NCBI GenBank assembly: GCA_018780805.1
Contig: JADMJD010000136.1
Span: 1-59,593, forward strand
Source: Rubrivivax sp.
Lineage (GTDB): Bacteria; Pseudomonadota; Gammaproteobacteria; Burkholderiales; Burkholderiaceae_C
Reading direction: 5' to 3'
DNA: 59,593 nucleotides
Shown: positions 37,515 to 46,471 of the stretch, piece after piece
How positions within the stretch are numbered: position 1 is the stretch's first letter
Layout of the letters: each line of letters begins with the position of its first letter
The notes under the pieces: generated by a model
What the model was told of the DNA's origin: nothing
What the model saw: the letters and a program-made list of their open reading frames with translations, nothing else
Database searches by the model: none
Program-made: the position numbers and the translations under genes

Positions 37515-38864
37515 ATGACCGAACAAGAAGCCCGCGCCGTGCTGCTGCTGCAGGCAGTGGAAGACGCGCCCGCGTCGGCGCTGTGGACCGCCGAAGACCG
37601 CCGCTGGGCCACGCGCGCTGCCGCGCAGGAGGTGCCGGCCGACGCACCGGCCGAGGCGGTGGTCGTGGCCCGGGCGCGGCTGGCGGCCCAGCGTCTGGCG
37701 CCACGGGATGCCGGGCTGCGCCGTGCGCTGGCGGCCAGGGGCTGGCACGCCGCGTTGCCGTTCGCAGCGCTGCTGCTGGGGGCGCTGCTGGGCGTGCTGT
37801 CCGACGGCCTGGTGGCCGGGCCTTACTTCAACCTGTTGTCGCCGGTGTTCTGGGGCCTGCTGGCCTGGAACTTGGTGGTCTACGCGCTGCTGGCGATGCC
37901 GGTGCCGGCCGTGCTGAAGAGCGGCCTGGCGCGTGGGCTGCTGCTGCGTGTGCGGGGCTCAGGTGTGCTGGCCAACTTCGCGGCGCGCTGGGCCACCGCG
38001 GCGCAGACGCTGGCGCGCGCACGCATCGCGGCGCTGCTGCACCTGGGGGCCGCCGGGTTGGCGCTGGGCCTGGTGGCCGGCCTCGTGCTGCGCGGCCTGG
38101 TGCTGGACTACCGCGCCGGCTGGGCCACCACGCTGTTGTCGGTCGAGGCCGTGCAGGCCGCGCTGGCCTGGGGGTTTGCGCCCGTCTGGGCACTGACGGG
38201 CCACACGCCGCCCGATATGGCCGCGACGGCTGCACTGCGCGTGCTGCCGGGGCAGGGCGCTGCGGCCAGCGCCGCGCCCTGGATCGCCCACATGGCGCTG
38301 ATGCTGGGGCTGTTGGTGGTGCTGCCGCGGGGCCTGCTGGCCGCCGCTGCGCTGTGGCGCGCGCGCCGGCTGGCACAGCAGTTTCCTCTGGCGGTGGACG
38401 ACCCGGCCTTTGCGCGCTGGCAGTTGGCGCCTGCTGCCACGCTCTGGGCGCTGCCGCTGGGCCAGGCGCCCACGCCGCAGGCGGCGCTGGGCCTGCGGGC
38501 CGTGCTGGGCCGTGTCTGGGGTGAGGGCCTGGCGCTGACACTGGCCGCACCACTGCCCTGGGGCGAAGAAGAACACCCGCCTGCACCGCCGCCTGGCGCG
38601 CGTGTGGTGGTGCTGGTGGACCTGGCCAGCACGCCCGAGGCCGAGGTGCATGGCCGCCTGCTGCAGGCCCTGCAGACCGCGCAGCCGCTGGTGGTCGCCG
38701 ACGAAGCCGGCTTCGTGCGCCGTTTCGGCCGAGGCGACCGCCTGGCCCAGCGCCAGGGCGCCTGGCGCGCGCTGCTGGGCCGCACGCCTTTCCTGAGCGT
38801 GGACCTGGAAGCGCCCGACCTGGACGCCGCCGAACGCGCGCTGCGGCTGGCGCTGGCGCACTGA
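37515..38864 (+). CDS. DUF2868 membrane protein
   Basis: 449 residues, Ala/Leu rich. About four hydrophobic segments, including WHAALPFAALLLGALLG (78-94), a helix near 105-130, ALLHLGAAGLALGLVAGL (about 173-195) and one near 260-285, followed by a soluble tail with GARVVVLVDLAS. I recognise the DUF2868/DUF3482 gene pair arrangement; function unknown. It precedes the GTPase gene by 6 bp, so the two probably form a membrane-GTPase unit. Confidence 0.78.
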   Translation: MTEQEARAVLLLQAVEDAPASALWTAEDRRWATRAAAQEVPADAPAEAVVVARARLAAQRLAPRDAGLRRALAARGWHAALPFAALLLGALLGVLSDGLVAGPYFNLLSPVFWGLLAWNLVVYALLAMPVPAVLKSGLARGLLLRVRGSGVLANFAARWATAAQTLARARIAALLHLGAAGLALGLVAGLVLRGLVLDYRAGWATTLLSVEAVQAALAWGFAPVWALTGHTPPDMAATAALRVLPGQGAAASAAPWIAHMALMLGLLVVLPRGLLAAAALWRARRLAQQFPLAVDDPAFARWQLAPAATLWALPLGQAPTPQAALGLRAVLGRVWGEGLALTLAAPLPWGEEEHPPAPPPGARVVVLVDLASTPEAEVHGRLLQALQTAQPLVVADEAGFVRRFGRGDRLAQRQGAWRALLGRTPFLSVDLEAPDLDAAERALRLALAH

Positions 38865-38870
38865 CATCCG

Positions 38871-40319
38871 ATGGTCACGCAGATCTCGCTGGCGCTCGTC
38901 TCCCACACCAACGTCGGCAAGACGACGCTGGCGCGCACGCTGCTGGGCCAGGACGTGGGCGAGGTGCGCGACGCCCCGCACGTGACCGAGTTCGCCGAAC
39001 AGCACCTGCTGCTGCAGACGGAAGAGGGCGACCGGCTGCTGCTCTGGGACACACCGGGTTTTGGCGACAGCGCCCGGCTGGCGCAGCGCCTGCGGCAATC
39101 GGCACAGCCCATCGGCTGGTTTCTGGGCCAGGTGTGGGACCGGTTCACCGACCGGCCTTTCTGGTCCAGCCAGCAGGCGCTGCGCGCGGTGCGCGATGAA
39201 GCCGATGTGGTGCTCTACCTCGTCAACGCGGCCGAGAGCCCGGCCAGCGCCGGTTATGTGGCGCCGGAGATGGACCTGCTGGCCTGGGTCGGCCGACCCG
39301 TCATCGTGCTGCTGAACCAGCTGGGCGCGCCACGGCCGGCTGCTGAAGAAGCGGCCGACGTCGAACGCTGGCGGGCCTTCCTGGGCCCGCGGGTGCGCGC
39401 CGTGTTGCCACTGGATGCCTTTGCCCGCTGCTGGGCCCAGGAAGGTGTGTTGCTGGCCCGGGTGCAGCAGGTGCTTCTGGGCGAAGCCCAGGCCGCGATG
39501 CAGCGCCTGCATGCGGCCTGGCGCGCGGCTGGCGAGGGCCGTCTGGCGCAGGCCATGCAGCAGATCGCCGACAGCCTGGCGCGTGTGGCCGGCGACCGTG
39601 AGCCCGTGCCCGACAGCGGCATGCTGCGCGACACCGCGCGCCGTGTCGGCCAATGGTTGCGGCTGCCGCGCAGCGAAGACCCGACCACGCTGGCGCAGCA
39701 GGCGCTGGCCACGCGGCTGGAAGAAGAGCTGCGCCGCAGCACCACCGCGCTGGTGGCGCTGCATGGCCTGAAAGGCGACGCCGAGCGCGAGGTGCTGGCA
39801 CGCATCGCCACCCACTTCGACGTGCGGCTGCCGGTCGACGAAGGTCAGGCCGCGGTGCTGGGCGGCCTGGTCACCGGCGCCCTGGCCGGGCTGAAGGCCG
39901 ACATCGCCAGCGGCGGCCTCACGCTGGGTGGCGGCCTGCTTGCTGGCGGCCTGATCGGCGCCTTGGGTGCGGCCGGTGCGGCACGCGCCATCAACCACGT
40001 GCGCGGCGGCGGCTCGGTGGCCTGGAGCGACGCGGCGTTGGCGGCGCAAGTGGAGGCCGCGCTGCTGCGTTACCTGGCCGTGGCGCACTTCGGGCGTGGG
40101 CGCGGCGATTGGGCGGCCGGCGAAGCGCCGCCGCACTGGCGCGGCGTGGTGGCGCAGGCCCTGCAGCCGCGGCGCGCCGAGCTGGCGCTGCTGTGGCGCG
40201 ACCGGGACGACAGTCTGCTGCTGGCCACAGCCCTGCAGCCCTTGCTGCTGGCGCTGGCGCAAGAGGTGCTGGCCCGGTTGTACCCGCCAGACCCGCCTGC
40301 CTATCATCCCCCGCTATGA
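38871..40319 (+). CDS. GTPase with DUF3482 domain
   Basis: 482 residues. N-terminal Era-like G domain: G1 SHTNVGKTTL at 11-20, G3 DTPGFGD at about 60-66, and VIVLLNQLG in the place of NKxD (Asp replaced by Gly). The C-terminal DUF3482 part ends in a Gly/Ala-rich hydrophobic stretch (about 322-370), which could insert in or lie on the membrane. Function unknown. Paired with DUF2868 upstream; overlaps trkA by ATGA, so it may act with ion transport or envelope homeostasis (inference). Confidence 0.82.
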   Translation: MVTQISLALVSHTNVGKTTLARTLLGQDVGEVRDAPHVTEFAEQHLLLQTEEGDRLLLWDTPGFGDSARLAQRLRQSAQPIGWFLGQVWDRFTDRPFWSSQQALRAVRDEADVVLYLVNAAESPASAGYVAPEMDLLAWVGRPVIVLLNQLGAPRPAAEEAADVERWRAFLGPRVRAVLPLDAFARCWAQEGVLLARVQQVLLGEAQAAMQRLHAAWRAAGEGRLAQAMQQIADSLARVAGDREPVPDSGMLRDTARRVGQWLRLPRSEDPTTLAQQALATRLEEELRRSTTALVALHGLKGDAEREVLARIATHFDVRLPVDEGQAAVLGGLVTGALAGLKADIASGGLTLGGGLLAGGLIGALGAAGAARAINHVRGGGSVAWSDAALAAQVEAALLRYLAVAHFGRGRGDWAAGEAPPHWRGVVAQALQPRRAELALLWRDRDDSLLLATALQPLLLALAQEVLARLYPPDPPAYHPPL

Positions 40320-41740
40320 AGATCCTGATCCTGGGCGCTGGCCGTGTGGGCGAAAGTGTGGCCGAGAGCCTGGTGTCGGAGCAGAACGACATCACCGTCA
40401 TCGACACCAACCCGCAGCGCCTGGCCGAGCTGCAGGACCGCTTTGACCTGCGCGGTGTGGTGGGCAACGGCATCCAGCCGTCGGTGCTGCGCGAGGCCGG
40501 CGCCGAAGACGCCGACATGCTGATCGCCTGTGCGCCGCTGGACGAGACCAACCTGGTGGCCTGCAAGGTGGCACAGGAGGTTTTCAACATCCCGACCCGC
40601 ATCGCGCGTGTGCGCAGCCCCGAGTTCGCCGACGGCAGCCCGCTGATGGGCAAGCAGGGTTTTGCGGTGGACGAGATCATCTGCCCGGAAGAGAGTGTCA
40701 CGAACTACATCCGCAAGTTGATCGAGTACCCCGAGGCGCTGCAGGTGCTGGAGTTCTCGCAGCAGCGCGTGAGCCTGATCGCGGTGCGCGCCGTGGAAGG
40801 CGGGCCGCTGGTGCACCACGTGATCTCCGAGCTGCCGCAGCTGGTGCCCGATGTGCCGATGCGCATCGTCGCCATCTACCGCAGCGACCCGCTGGGCCCG
40901 GACAAACAGATCACCTGCGACGGCACCACCCGCATCGAAGCCGGTGACGAGGTGTTTGTGCTCGCCGCCAATCAGAACATCCGCCGTGTGCTGGATGCGA
41001 TGCGCCAGCGCAGCAACCCGGTCAAGCGCGTCATCATTGCTGGCGGCGGCCGTGTGGGGCTGCGGCTGGCGCGTTACATCGCGGGTGATTGCCACGTGAA
41101 ACTGATCGAGGCCAGCCCCCAGCGCTGCGAATACCTGACCACGCAGCTGCCCGACAAGACCCTGGTGCTGCACGGCGACACCACCGACGAAGACCTGCTG
41201 GAAGCAGAGAACGTCGAGGACACCGACCTCTTCCTCGCGCTGACCAGCGACGACGAGGACAACATCATGTCCTGCCTGCTGGCCAAGCGCATGGGCGCCA
41301 AACGTGTGCTGGCGCTGATCAACCGCCGCGCCTATGCCGACCTGGTGCAGGGCCAGGGCACGCAGATCGACATCGCGATCTCACCTTCGCAGGCCGTGAT
41401 CGGCGAGCTGCTGACGCATGTGCGGCGCGGTGACGTGGTGGCGGTCTACAGCCTGCGCCGCGGCGCGGCCGAGGCGCTGGAGGCCATCGCGCGTGGCGAC
41501 CGCCGCAGCTCCAAGGTGGTGGGCCGGCGCATCGAGGAGATCCCGCTGCCACCTGGCGCGCAGATTGGCGCCATCGTGCGCGACGTGCAGATCGGTGAAA
41601 GCGGCATGCGCAAGGACGTGATCATCCCGCACCACGACACCGTGATCCAGACCGACGACCATGTGATCGTTTTTGTGCCGAAGAAGCGCATGGTGCGGCA
41701 GGTCGAAAAACTGTTCCAGGTCGGTGCCACGTTTTTCTGA
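40316..41740 (+). CDS. trkA: Trk potassium uptake regulatory subunit
   Basis: 474 residues, two tandem RCK units. Each starts with a Rossmann nucleotide site: MKILILGAGRVGESVAESL and VIIAGGGRVGLRLARYI (about residue 240). Each ends with a TrkA-C domain. It gates the TrkH channel in response to NAD(H)/ATP at the inner face of the membrane. ATGA overlap with the GTPase gene. The partner trkH follows, separated only by the repeat minicistron. Confidence 0.97.
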   Translation: MKILILGAGRVGESVAESLVSEQNDITVIDTNPQRLAELQDRFDLRGVVGNGIQPSVLREAGAEDADMLIACAPLDETNLVACKVAQEVFNIPTRIARVRSPEFADGSPLMGKQGFAVDEIICPEESVTNYIRKLIEYPEALQVLEFSQQRVSLIAVRAVEGGPLVHHVISELPQLVPDVPMRIVAIYRSDPLGPDKQITCDGTTRIEAGDEVFVLAANQNIRRVLDAMRQRSNPVKRVIIAGGGRVGLRLARYIAGDCHVKLIEASPQRCEYLTTQLPDKTLVLHGDTTDEDLLEAENVEDTDLFLALTSDDEDNIMSCLLAKRMGAKRVLALINRRAYADLVQGQGTQIDIAISPSQAVIGELLTHVRRGDVVAVYSLRRGAAEALEAIARGDRRSSKVVGRRIEEIPLPPGAQIGAIVRDVQIGESGMRKDVIIPHHDTVIQTDDHVIVFVPKKRMVRQVEKLFQVGATFF

Positions 41741-41744
41741 GCTG

Positions 41745-41828
41745 ATGGCGCGCCCAAACTCGCTGACGCTCGCTGCCCCCCCAGGGCGCGCGCCGGCTCC
41801 TTGGGGCGGCCGGGCGGTGCCGGCATGA
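41745..41828 (+). CDS. Repeat-encoded 27-codon minicistron between trkA and trkH
   Basis: Short frame (MARPNSLTLAAPPGRAPAP...) beginning 4 nt after the trkA stop and ending with TGA that overlaps the trkH ATG as ATGA. It is built from a hairpin repeat related to the one at 7651-7723. Its existence restores start-stop coupling across the inserted repeat. Coding of a functional peptide is doubtful. Confidence 0.42.
   Translation: MARPNSLTLAAPPGRAPAPWGGRAVPA
41753..41824. repeat. Intergenic hairpin repeat, type II, copy D
   Basis: Shares the CGCTGCCCCCC core and GGGGCGGCCGG block with the copy at 7651-7723. The terminal stem is GCCGGC (41792-41797) with GCCGGC (41819-41824), directly abutting the trkH ATG. 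Confidence 0.65.
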
Positions 41829-43282
41829 CTTCCCCCCTCGCCGTCGTTGCGCTGGTCGGCCGCATGGTCGTGCTGTTTGCGTTGTTGATGCTCGTGCCGC
41901 TGGCCTTTGCGGTGCTGGGGAACGACCCGGCGGAAGAGGCCTTCCTGGTCTCCATCGCCGTCACCTTGGTGGCCGGCGTCGGGGCCAGCCTGGCCACGCG
42001 CCGCTTCCGGCGCGAGCTGCAGCCGCGTGACGGCTTTGTGCTGGTGGCGCTGACCTGGGGCGTGCTGCCGGCCTTCGGCGCATTACCGCTGTGGCTGGCG
42101 GTGCCGGGGCTGAGCGTCACGGATGCCTACTTCGAGGCCATGTCGGGTTTCACCGCCACCGGCGCCACCGTGATCACCGGGCTGGACGCGCTGCCGCTGT
42201 CGGTGAACGTGTGGCGCTGTTTCATGATGCTGGTGGGCGGCCTGGGCATCGTCGTGCTGGCCGTGGCCATCCTGCCGCTGCTGGGCGTGGGCGGCGCGCA
42301 GCTGTTCAAGGCCGAGATGGCCGGCCCGATGAAGGACGCCAAGCTCACGCCCCGCATCGCCGAGACGGCCCGTGGCCTGTGGTCGGTGTACTTCTGGTTC
42401 TGCCTGGCTTGTTTCCTGGCCTACCGCTGGGCCGGCATGTCCTGGGCCGATGCCTTCATGCACATGTGCACCACCATGGGCCTGGGCGGCTTTTCGTCGC
42501 ACGACGCGAGCTTCGGCTTCTGGAACTCGGCCCGCATCGAGGCCGTGGCCATGGTCTTCATGGCGCTGGCGGGCATCAGCTTTGCGCTGTACTTCGTGGC
42601 CTGGCGCCAGCGCTCGCTGCGCGTGCTGTGGCGCAACACCGAGGTGCGGGCCTACATCGGCCTGCTGCTGGGCGCCACCGCGCTGATCTCGGTCTACATC
42701 CACCAGGGCGGGCAGTACGGCAGTTACGCGGAATCGCTGCGCCACACGGCGTTCCACGTGATCTCCATCGCCACCACCACTGGCTATGCCAGCCAGGACT
42801 ACGCGCAGTGGCCGATCTTCGCGCCGCTGCTGATGATCCTGCTCGGCTGTTTTGCCACCTGCGCCGGCAGCACCGGCGGCGGCATCAAGATGGTCCGCAT
42901 GCTGCTGCTGATCAAACAGTCGCAGCGCGAGCTGGTGCGCATCGTGCACCCCAACGTGGTGGCGCCGGTGGTGATGGCCGGCCAGGCCGTGCCGGCGCGC
43001 GTGATCCAGAACGTGATCGCCTACATGATGATCTACGGCGCCACGCTGGTGGGCATGACGCTGGTGCTGCTGTTCAGCGGGCTGGATGTGGTCACCGCGT
43101 TCACGGCGGTGATCGCCTGTGTCAACAACATCGGCCCGGGCCTGGGGGAGGTCGGCCCGGCCGTCAACTTTGGCGGCCTGAGCGACTTCCAGACCTGGGT
43201 CTGCACCTTCGGCATGATGCTGGGCCGGCTGGAACTGCTGAGTGTGTTTGTGCTGTTCACGCCGCAGTTCTGGCGGCGGTAG
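41825..43282 (+). CDS. trkH: Trk potassium uptake channel subunit
   Basis: 485 residues, K+ translocating subunit in the inner membrane. Four pore-loop repeats are seen: EAMSGFTATGATVI, MCTTMGLGGFSSHD, SIATTTGYASQDY and ACVNNIGPGLGEVG. The conserved arginine/lysine helix GGGIKMVRMLLLIKQSQREL follows the CAGSTGG segment. ATG 41825 overlaps the minicistron stop; a further upstream start would fall inside the repeat. The TAG stop lies inside a long perfect hairpin. Confidence 0.96.
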   Translation: MTSPLAVVALVGRMVVLFALLMLVPLAFAVLGNDPAEEAFLVSIAVTLVAGVGASLATRRFRRELQPRDGFVLVALTWGVLPAFGALPLWLAVPGLSVTDAYFEAMSGFTATGATVITGLDALPLSVNVWRCFMMLVGGLGIVVLAVAILPLLGVGGAQLFKAEMAGPMKDAKLTPRIAETARGLWSVYFWFCLACFLAYRWAGMSWADAFMHMCTTMGLGGFSSHDASFGFWNSARIEAVAMVFMALAGISFALYFVAWRQRSLRVLWRNTEVRAYIGLLLGATALISVYIHQGGQYGSYAESLRHTAFHVISIATTTGYASQDYAQWPIFAPLLMILLGCFATCAGSTGGGIKMVRMLLLIKQSQRELVRIVHPNVVAPVVMAGQAVPARVIQNVIAYMMIYGATLVGMTLVLLFSGLDVVTAFTAVIACVNNIGPGLGEVGPAVNFGGLSDFQTWVCTFGMMLGRLELLSVFVLFTPQFWRR

Positions 43283-43308
43283 CAGACCTTTGGCCTGCTA
43301 CCGCCGCC
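43272..43308. other. 14-bp perfect hairpin spanning the trkH stop codon
   Basis: GGCGGCGGTAGCAG (43272-43285) pairs with CTGCTACCGCCGCC (43295-43308) around a 9-nt loop. The trkH TAG (43280-43282) is in the left arm. No T-run follows, so it is not a standard terminator; it could protect the 3' end of the mRNA or stop transcription with Rho. The remaining gap to 43387 has another GGCGG/CCGCC stem and no gene. Confidence 0.7.
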
Positions 43309-43387
43309 TGTGGCGGGGCATTGCGCTCCGCCGAGCCGGGGGCTCCAGCTTGAATGACGAAGGGGGCATGTGGGGCGTTCGGGCGCC

Positions 43388-44038
43388 TCACCTAACCCCC
43401 CGATCGGGCGGTGGTGCTTGCAACCAGATGCGGTCTGCATAAGTGGCCAGCCACTGCGGACGAAAGGCCACGAAGATGGCCACCAGCATGCCGGTGATGA
43501 AAGCATCGCCCCAGGCCGCCAGGAAGCGCGCCAGCATCAGGTCCTCCGGCTGCAGGCTGGGTGGTGTGCCGTGCAGCAGCACCGAGGCGACGCCCGTGAG
43601 CGTGCCCGCCACCGCGGTGGCAAAAAAGCCGCGCCCCAGGATGTAGACAAAGAGCTGGTGCGGCAGCACGCGCCGGATGCCCGCACCCAGCAGCAGCGCA
43701 CCGGTGGCCGGCACCAGGCCCAGCCACACGCCGCGGTGCAGGCCCTCGGCCAGCGGCAGGCCGGCCATCAACAGCGTCACGCCGGCCACCGGTAGCAGGC
43801 CCAGCACCGCCAGCGGCCAGCCCGCCATCAGCACCAGCAGGCAGGCGCCTGACAGCGGCTGCGCCAGCGGCACGTCGGCGTGCCGGTCGGCGCTCCACAG
43901 CAGCGGCATCACCGCGGCCCAGGCCAGCCAGGGCCAGGGTGGGCCGCTGGCGGCCACGGCACGCCAGGGGCGCAGCGCCAGTGCCAGGCCCACGGCGGCG
44001 GTGGCCAGGGACAGATCCAGCAGCAGGGCAGGGCTCAT
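43388..44038 (-). CDS. Polytopic membrane protein, COG3235 / ECF-permease-like
   Basis: 216 residues with about six hydrophobic helices. The C-terminal WGDAFITGMLVAIFVAFRPQWLATYADRIWL is what I associate with the COG3235 membrane proteins, sometimes labelled energy-coupling-factor permeases. No ATPase or other ECF part is nearby, so a transport role is only a guess. Monocistronic on the minus strand; divergent from the rhodanese gene (57-bp gap). Confidence 0.65.
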   Translation of the reverse strand: MSPALLLDLSLATAAVGLALALRPWRAVAASGPPWPWLAWAAVMPLLWSADRHADVPLAQPLSGACLLVLMAGWPLAVLGLLPVAGVTLLMAGLPLAEGLHRGVWLGLVPATGALLLGAGIRRVLPHQLFVYILGRGFFATAVAGTLTGVASVLLHGTPPSLQPEDLMLARFLAAWGDAFITGMLVAIFVAFRPQWLATYADRIWLQAPPPDRGVR

Positions 44039-44095
44039 GCGCCGATGCTAAGGTGTGGTCTCAGGCGCGCGCATGACGCGCCGCAGGAGACCCGA

Positions 44096-44494
44096 ATGCG
44101 CAAGACCGCCCAGTCCATGGTGGAAGACGCGATGGCCGCCATCACCACCTTCAGCATCGATCAGGCGCGCGACCTGCACGGCCGCGACGACGTGCAGTTC
44201 ATCGACATCCGCGACGTGCGCGAGCTGGAGCGCGAGGGCGTGATCCCCGGCGCCTTCCACGCCCCGCGCGGCATGCTGGAGTTCTGGGCCGACCCAAGCT
44301 CCGAGTACCACAAGCCGGTGTTCAACCAGGGCAAGCAGCTGGTGCTGTTCTGCGCCGCCGGCTGGCGATCCGCCCTGGCCACGCAGACGCTGCAGGACAT
44401 GGGTGTGGAGAAGGTGGCCCACGTGGCCGGGGGCTTCACGGCCTGGAAAGATGCCGGCGCGCCGGTGGCGGAAAAGTCGAAGAAACCCGGGTGA
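44096..44494 (+). CDS. Rhodanese-domain protein
   Basis: 132 residues, a single rhodanese domain. Active-site Cys86 in VLFCAAGWRSAL, and the N-terminal FIDIRDVRELEREGVIPGAFHAPRG is the usual motif. Sulfur transfer from thiosulfate or a persulfide donor is likely; physiological partner unknown. AGGAGA lies about seven bases before the ATG. The stop is 25 bp from the liuB promoter region. Confidence 0.9.
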   Translation: MRKTAQSMVEDAMAAITTFSIDQARDLHGRDDVQFIDIRDVRELEREGVIPGAFHAPRGMLEFWADPSSEYHKPVFNQGKQLVLFCAAGWRSALATQTLQDMGVEKVAHVAGGFTAWKDAGAPVAEKSKKPG

Positions 44495-44514
44495 GCCCGA
44501 CACACGCCCCTGTC

Positions 44515-44541
44515 TAGAATTGACGTTAACGTAAACGTCAA
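44515..44541 (+). promoter_or_regulatory. LiuR-type operator and -10-like element before liuB
   Basis: Perfect inverted repeat TTGACGTT-N6-AACGTCAA (44520-44541) directly after TAGAAT (44515-44520). Same layout and 19 of 22 bases as the site before liuR at 14081-14102. Binding would cover the transcription start of leucine operon II. liuB follows at 44563 with GGAGAG as ribosome site. Confidence 0.85.
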
Positions 44542-44562
44542 CCAGCGCCGGAGAGTCCCCGC

Positions 44563-46173
44563 ATGCCCACGCTCAGCTCCAAGCTCAACCCGCGCAGCGC
44601 GGAGTTCAAGGCCAGTGCCGACGCGATGCGCCTGCTGGTGGCCGACCTGAACCAGCAGCTGCTGCAGATTGCCGAAGGCGGCGGCGCCGCGGCCCGCGCC
44701 AAACACGTGGCGCGCGGCAAGCTGCTGCCACGCGAGCGGGTGGAGATGCTGCTGGACCCCGACACGCCCTTCCTGGAAATCGGCGCCTTGGCGGGCCTGG
44801 CGATGTATGACAACGCCGCGCCTGGTGGTGGCCTGATCGCCGGTGTCGGCCGCATCAGCGGCGTGGAGTGCATGGTGGTCTGCAACGACGCCACCGTGAA
44901 GGGCGGCACCTACTACCCGATCACGGTGAAAAAACACCTGCGCGCCCAGGAGATCGCGCTGCAGAACCGCCTGCCCTGTGTGTACCTGGTGGACAGCGGC
45001 GGCGCCAACCTGCCCAACCAGGACGAGGTCTTCCCGGACCGCGACCACTTCGGTCGCATCTTTTTCAACCAGGCGCAGATGAGTGCGCAGGGCATTCCGC
45101 AGATCGCCGTCGTGATGGGCTCGTGCACGGCGGGTGGTGCCTACATGCCGGCGATGAGCGACGAGTCCATCATCGTCAAGAACCAGGGCACGATCTTCCT
45201 CGCCGGGCCGCCGCTGGTGAAGGCCGCGATCGGCGAGATCGTCAGCGCCGAGGACCTGGGCGGTGGCGACGTGCACACACGGTTGTCGGGTGTGGCCGAC
45301 CACTTGGCCGACAACGACCTGCATGCGCTGGCCATCGCACGCAGCATCGTGGCCAACCTGAACTGGCGCAAGGCCGAGCAGGTGAAGCTGCTGCCGCCGC
45401 AGGCCCCGGCCTTGGCCCCGGCCGAGCTGCACGGCGTGATCCCCACCGATGCGCGCAAGCCGTTTGATGTGCGCGAGATCATCGCCCGCATCGTCGACGG
45501 CAGCGACTTCGACGAGTTCAAGGCCCGTTACGGCGCCACGCTGGTGACGGGTTTTGCACACATCGAGGGCATGCCGGTGGGCATCGTCGCCAACAACGGC
45601 GTGCTGTTCAGCGAAAGTGCGATGAAGGGCGCGCACTTCATCGAGCTGTGCTGCCAGCGGCGCATCCCGCTGATCTTCCTGCAGAACATCACCGGCTTCA
45701 TGGTCGGCCGCAAGTACGAGGCCGAGGGCATCGCCAAACACGGCGCCAAGATGGTCACGGCGGTGGCCACGGCCACGGTGCCCAAGTTCACGGTCATCAT
45801 CGGCGGCAGCTTCGGCGCCGGCAACTACGGCATGTGCGGCCGCGCCTACAGCCCGCGTTTCCTGTGGATGTGGCCCAACGCGCGCCTGAGCGTGATGGGC
45901 GGCGAGCAGGCCGCGGCCGTGCTGGCCACCGTCAAGCGCGACGGCATCGAGGCCAAGGGTGGCCAGTGGAGCACGGCCGAAGAAGCCGCCTTCAAACAAC
46001 CCATCCTCGACCAGTTCGAGCACCAGGCCCACCCGTACTACTGCAGCGCGCGTTTGTGGGACGACGGTGTCATCGACCCCGCCGACACGCGGCGTGTGCT
46101 GGCGCTGGCGCTAAGCGCCAGCCTGAATGCGCCGATCCCGGAGCGGCCGCAGTTCGGCGTCTTCCGGATGTGA
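44563..46173 (+). CDS. liuB: Methylcrotonyl-CoA carboxylase, carboxyltransferase subunit
   Basis: 536 residues. Transfers the carboxyl group from biotin to 3-methylcrotonyl-CoA giving 3-methylglutaconyl-CoA. The two crotonase-like halves are complete: [31 protein letters not shown] and [16 protein letters not shown] in the first, [22 protein letters not shown] and [28 protein letters not shown] in the second. The FMVGRKYE segment is typical of MCC. Partner LiuD is at 49465. First gene of operon II, under a LiuR-type operator. Confidence 0.96.
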   Translation: MPTLSSKLNPRSAEFKASADAMRLLVADLNQQLLQIAEGGGAAARAKHVARGKLLPRERVEMLLDPDTPFLEIGALAGLAMYDNAAPGGGLIAGVGRISGVECMVVCNDATVKGGTYYPITVKKHLRAQEIALQNRLPCVYLVDSGGANLPNQDEVFPDRDHFGRIFFNQAQMSAQGIPQIAVVMGSCTAGGAYMPAMSDESIIVKNQGTIFLAGPPLVKAAIGEIVSAEDLGGGDVHTRLSGVADHLADNDLHALAIARSIVANLNWRKAEQVKLLPPQAPALAPAELHGVIPTDARKPFDVREIIARIVDGSDFDEFKARYGATLVTGFAHIEGMPVGIVANNGVLFSESAMKGAHFIELCCQRRIPLIFLQNITGFMVGRKYEAEGIAKHGAKMVTAVATATVPKFTVIIGGSFGAGNYGMCGRAYSPRFLWMWPNARLSVMGGEQAAAVLATVKRDGIEAKGGQWSTAEEAAFKQPILDQFEHQAHPYYCSARLWDDGVIDPADTRRVLALALSASLNAPIPERPQFGVFRM

Positions 46174-46178
46174 TGTAC

Positions 46179-46210
46179 GATGTGTGCGAAGTATTGACCT
46201 GGTACACATC
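46179..46210. promoter_or_regulatory. Inverted repeat before vapB
   Basis: GATGTGT (46179-46185) and ACACATC (46204-46210), 7-bp arms directly before the antitoxin ATG at 46211. The position is typical of toxin-antitoxin autoregulation sites; it lies within the liuB-vapB gap of 37 bp. Confidence 0.5.
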
Positions 46211-46471
46211 ATGCGCACCAACATCGAAATCGACGACGCCTTGATGGCCGAGGCCATGAAGGCCGGCCCCTACACGACCAAGAAGGACGCTGTCGAGGCC
46301 GGTTTGAAGCTGCTGGCGCGGCAGGCGGCTTACCGCGAGATCCTCAAGTGGCGCGGCAAGCTGAAGTGGGAAGGGGACGAATCCATCGACTGGACGGCCC
46401 CGGACACCGCGCCGCAGCCTCCGTTGACGGTGCAAGAGCCGGCACCCGGGAAGCGCCGTGCTCGTCGTTGA
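46211..46471 (+). CDS. vapB: VapB-type antitoxin
   Basis: 86 residues. MRTNIEIDDALMAEAMKAG followed by TTKKDAVEAGLKLLARQAAYREIL is the ribbon-helix-helix layout of the VapB family (type II TA). The Pro-rich, basic tail (WTAPDTAPQPPLTVQEPAPG) would wrap the toxin. ATG 46211 is chosen since the longer frame runs through liuB. Overlaps vapC by 14 bp, the usual coupling. The pair is inserted inside a leucine-degradation operon. Confidence 0.88.
   Translation: MRTNIEIDDALMAEAMKAGPYTTKKDAVEAGLKLLARQAAYREILKWRGKLKWEGDESIDWTAPDTAPQPPLTVQEPAPGKRRARR

Noticed and set aside
43388..44038. Assignment as a true CbiM-type ECF metal permease
   Set aside because: No ATPase or S-component partner nearby and the signature is only remembered, so it is kept as a membrane protein with a tentative family.
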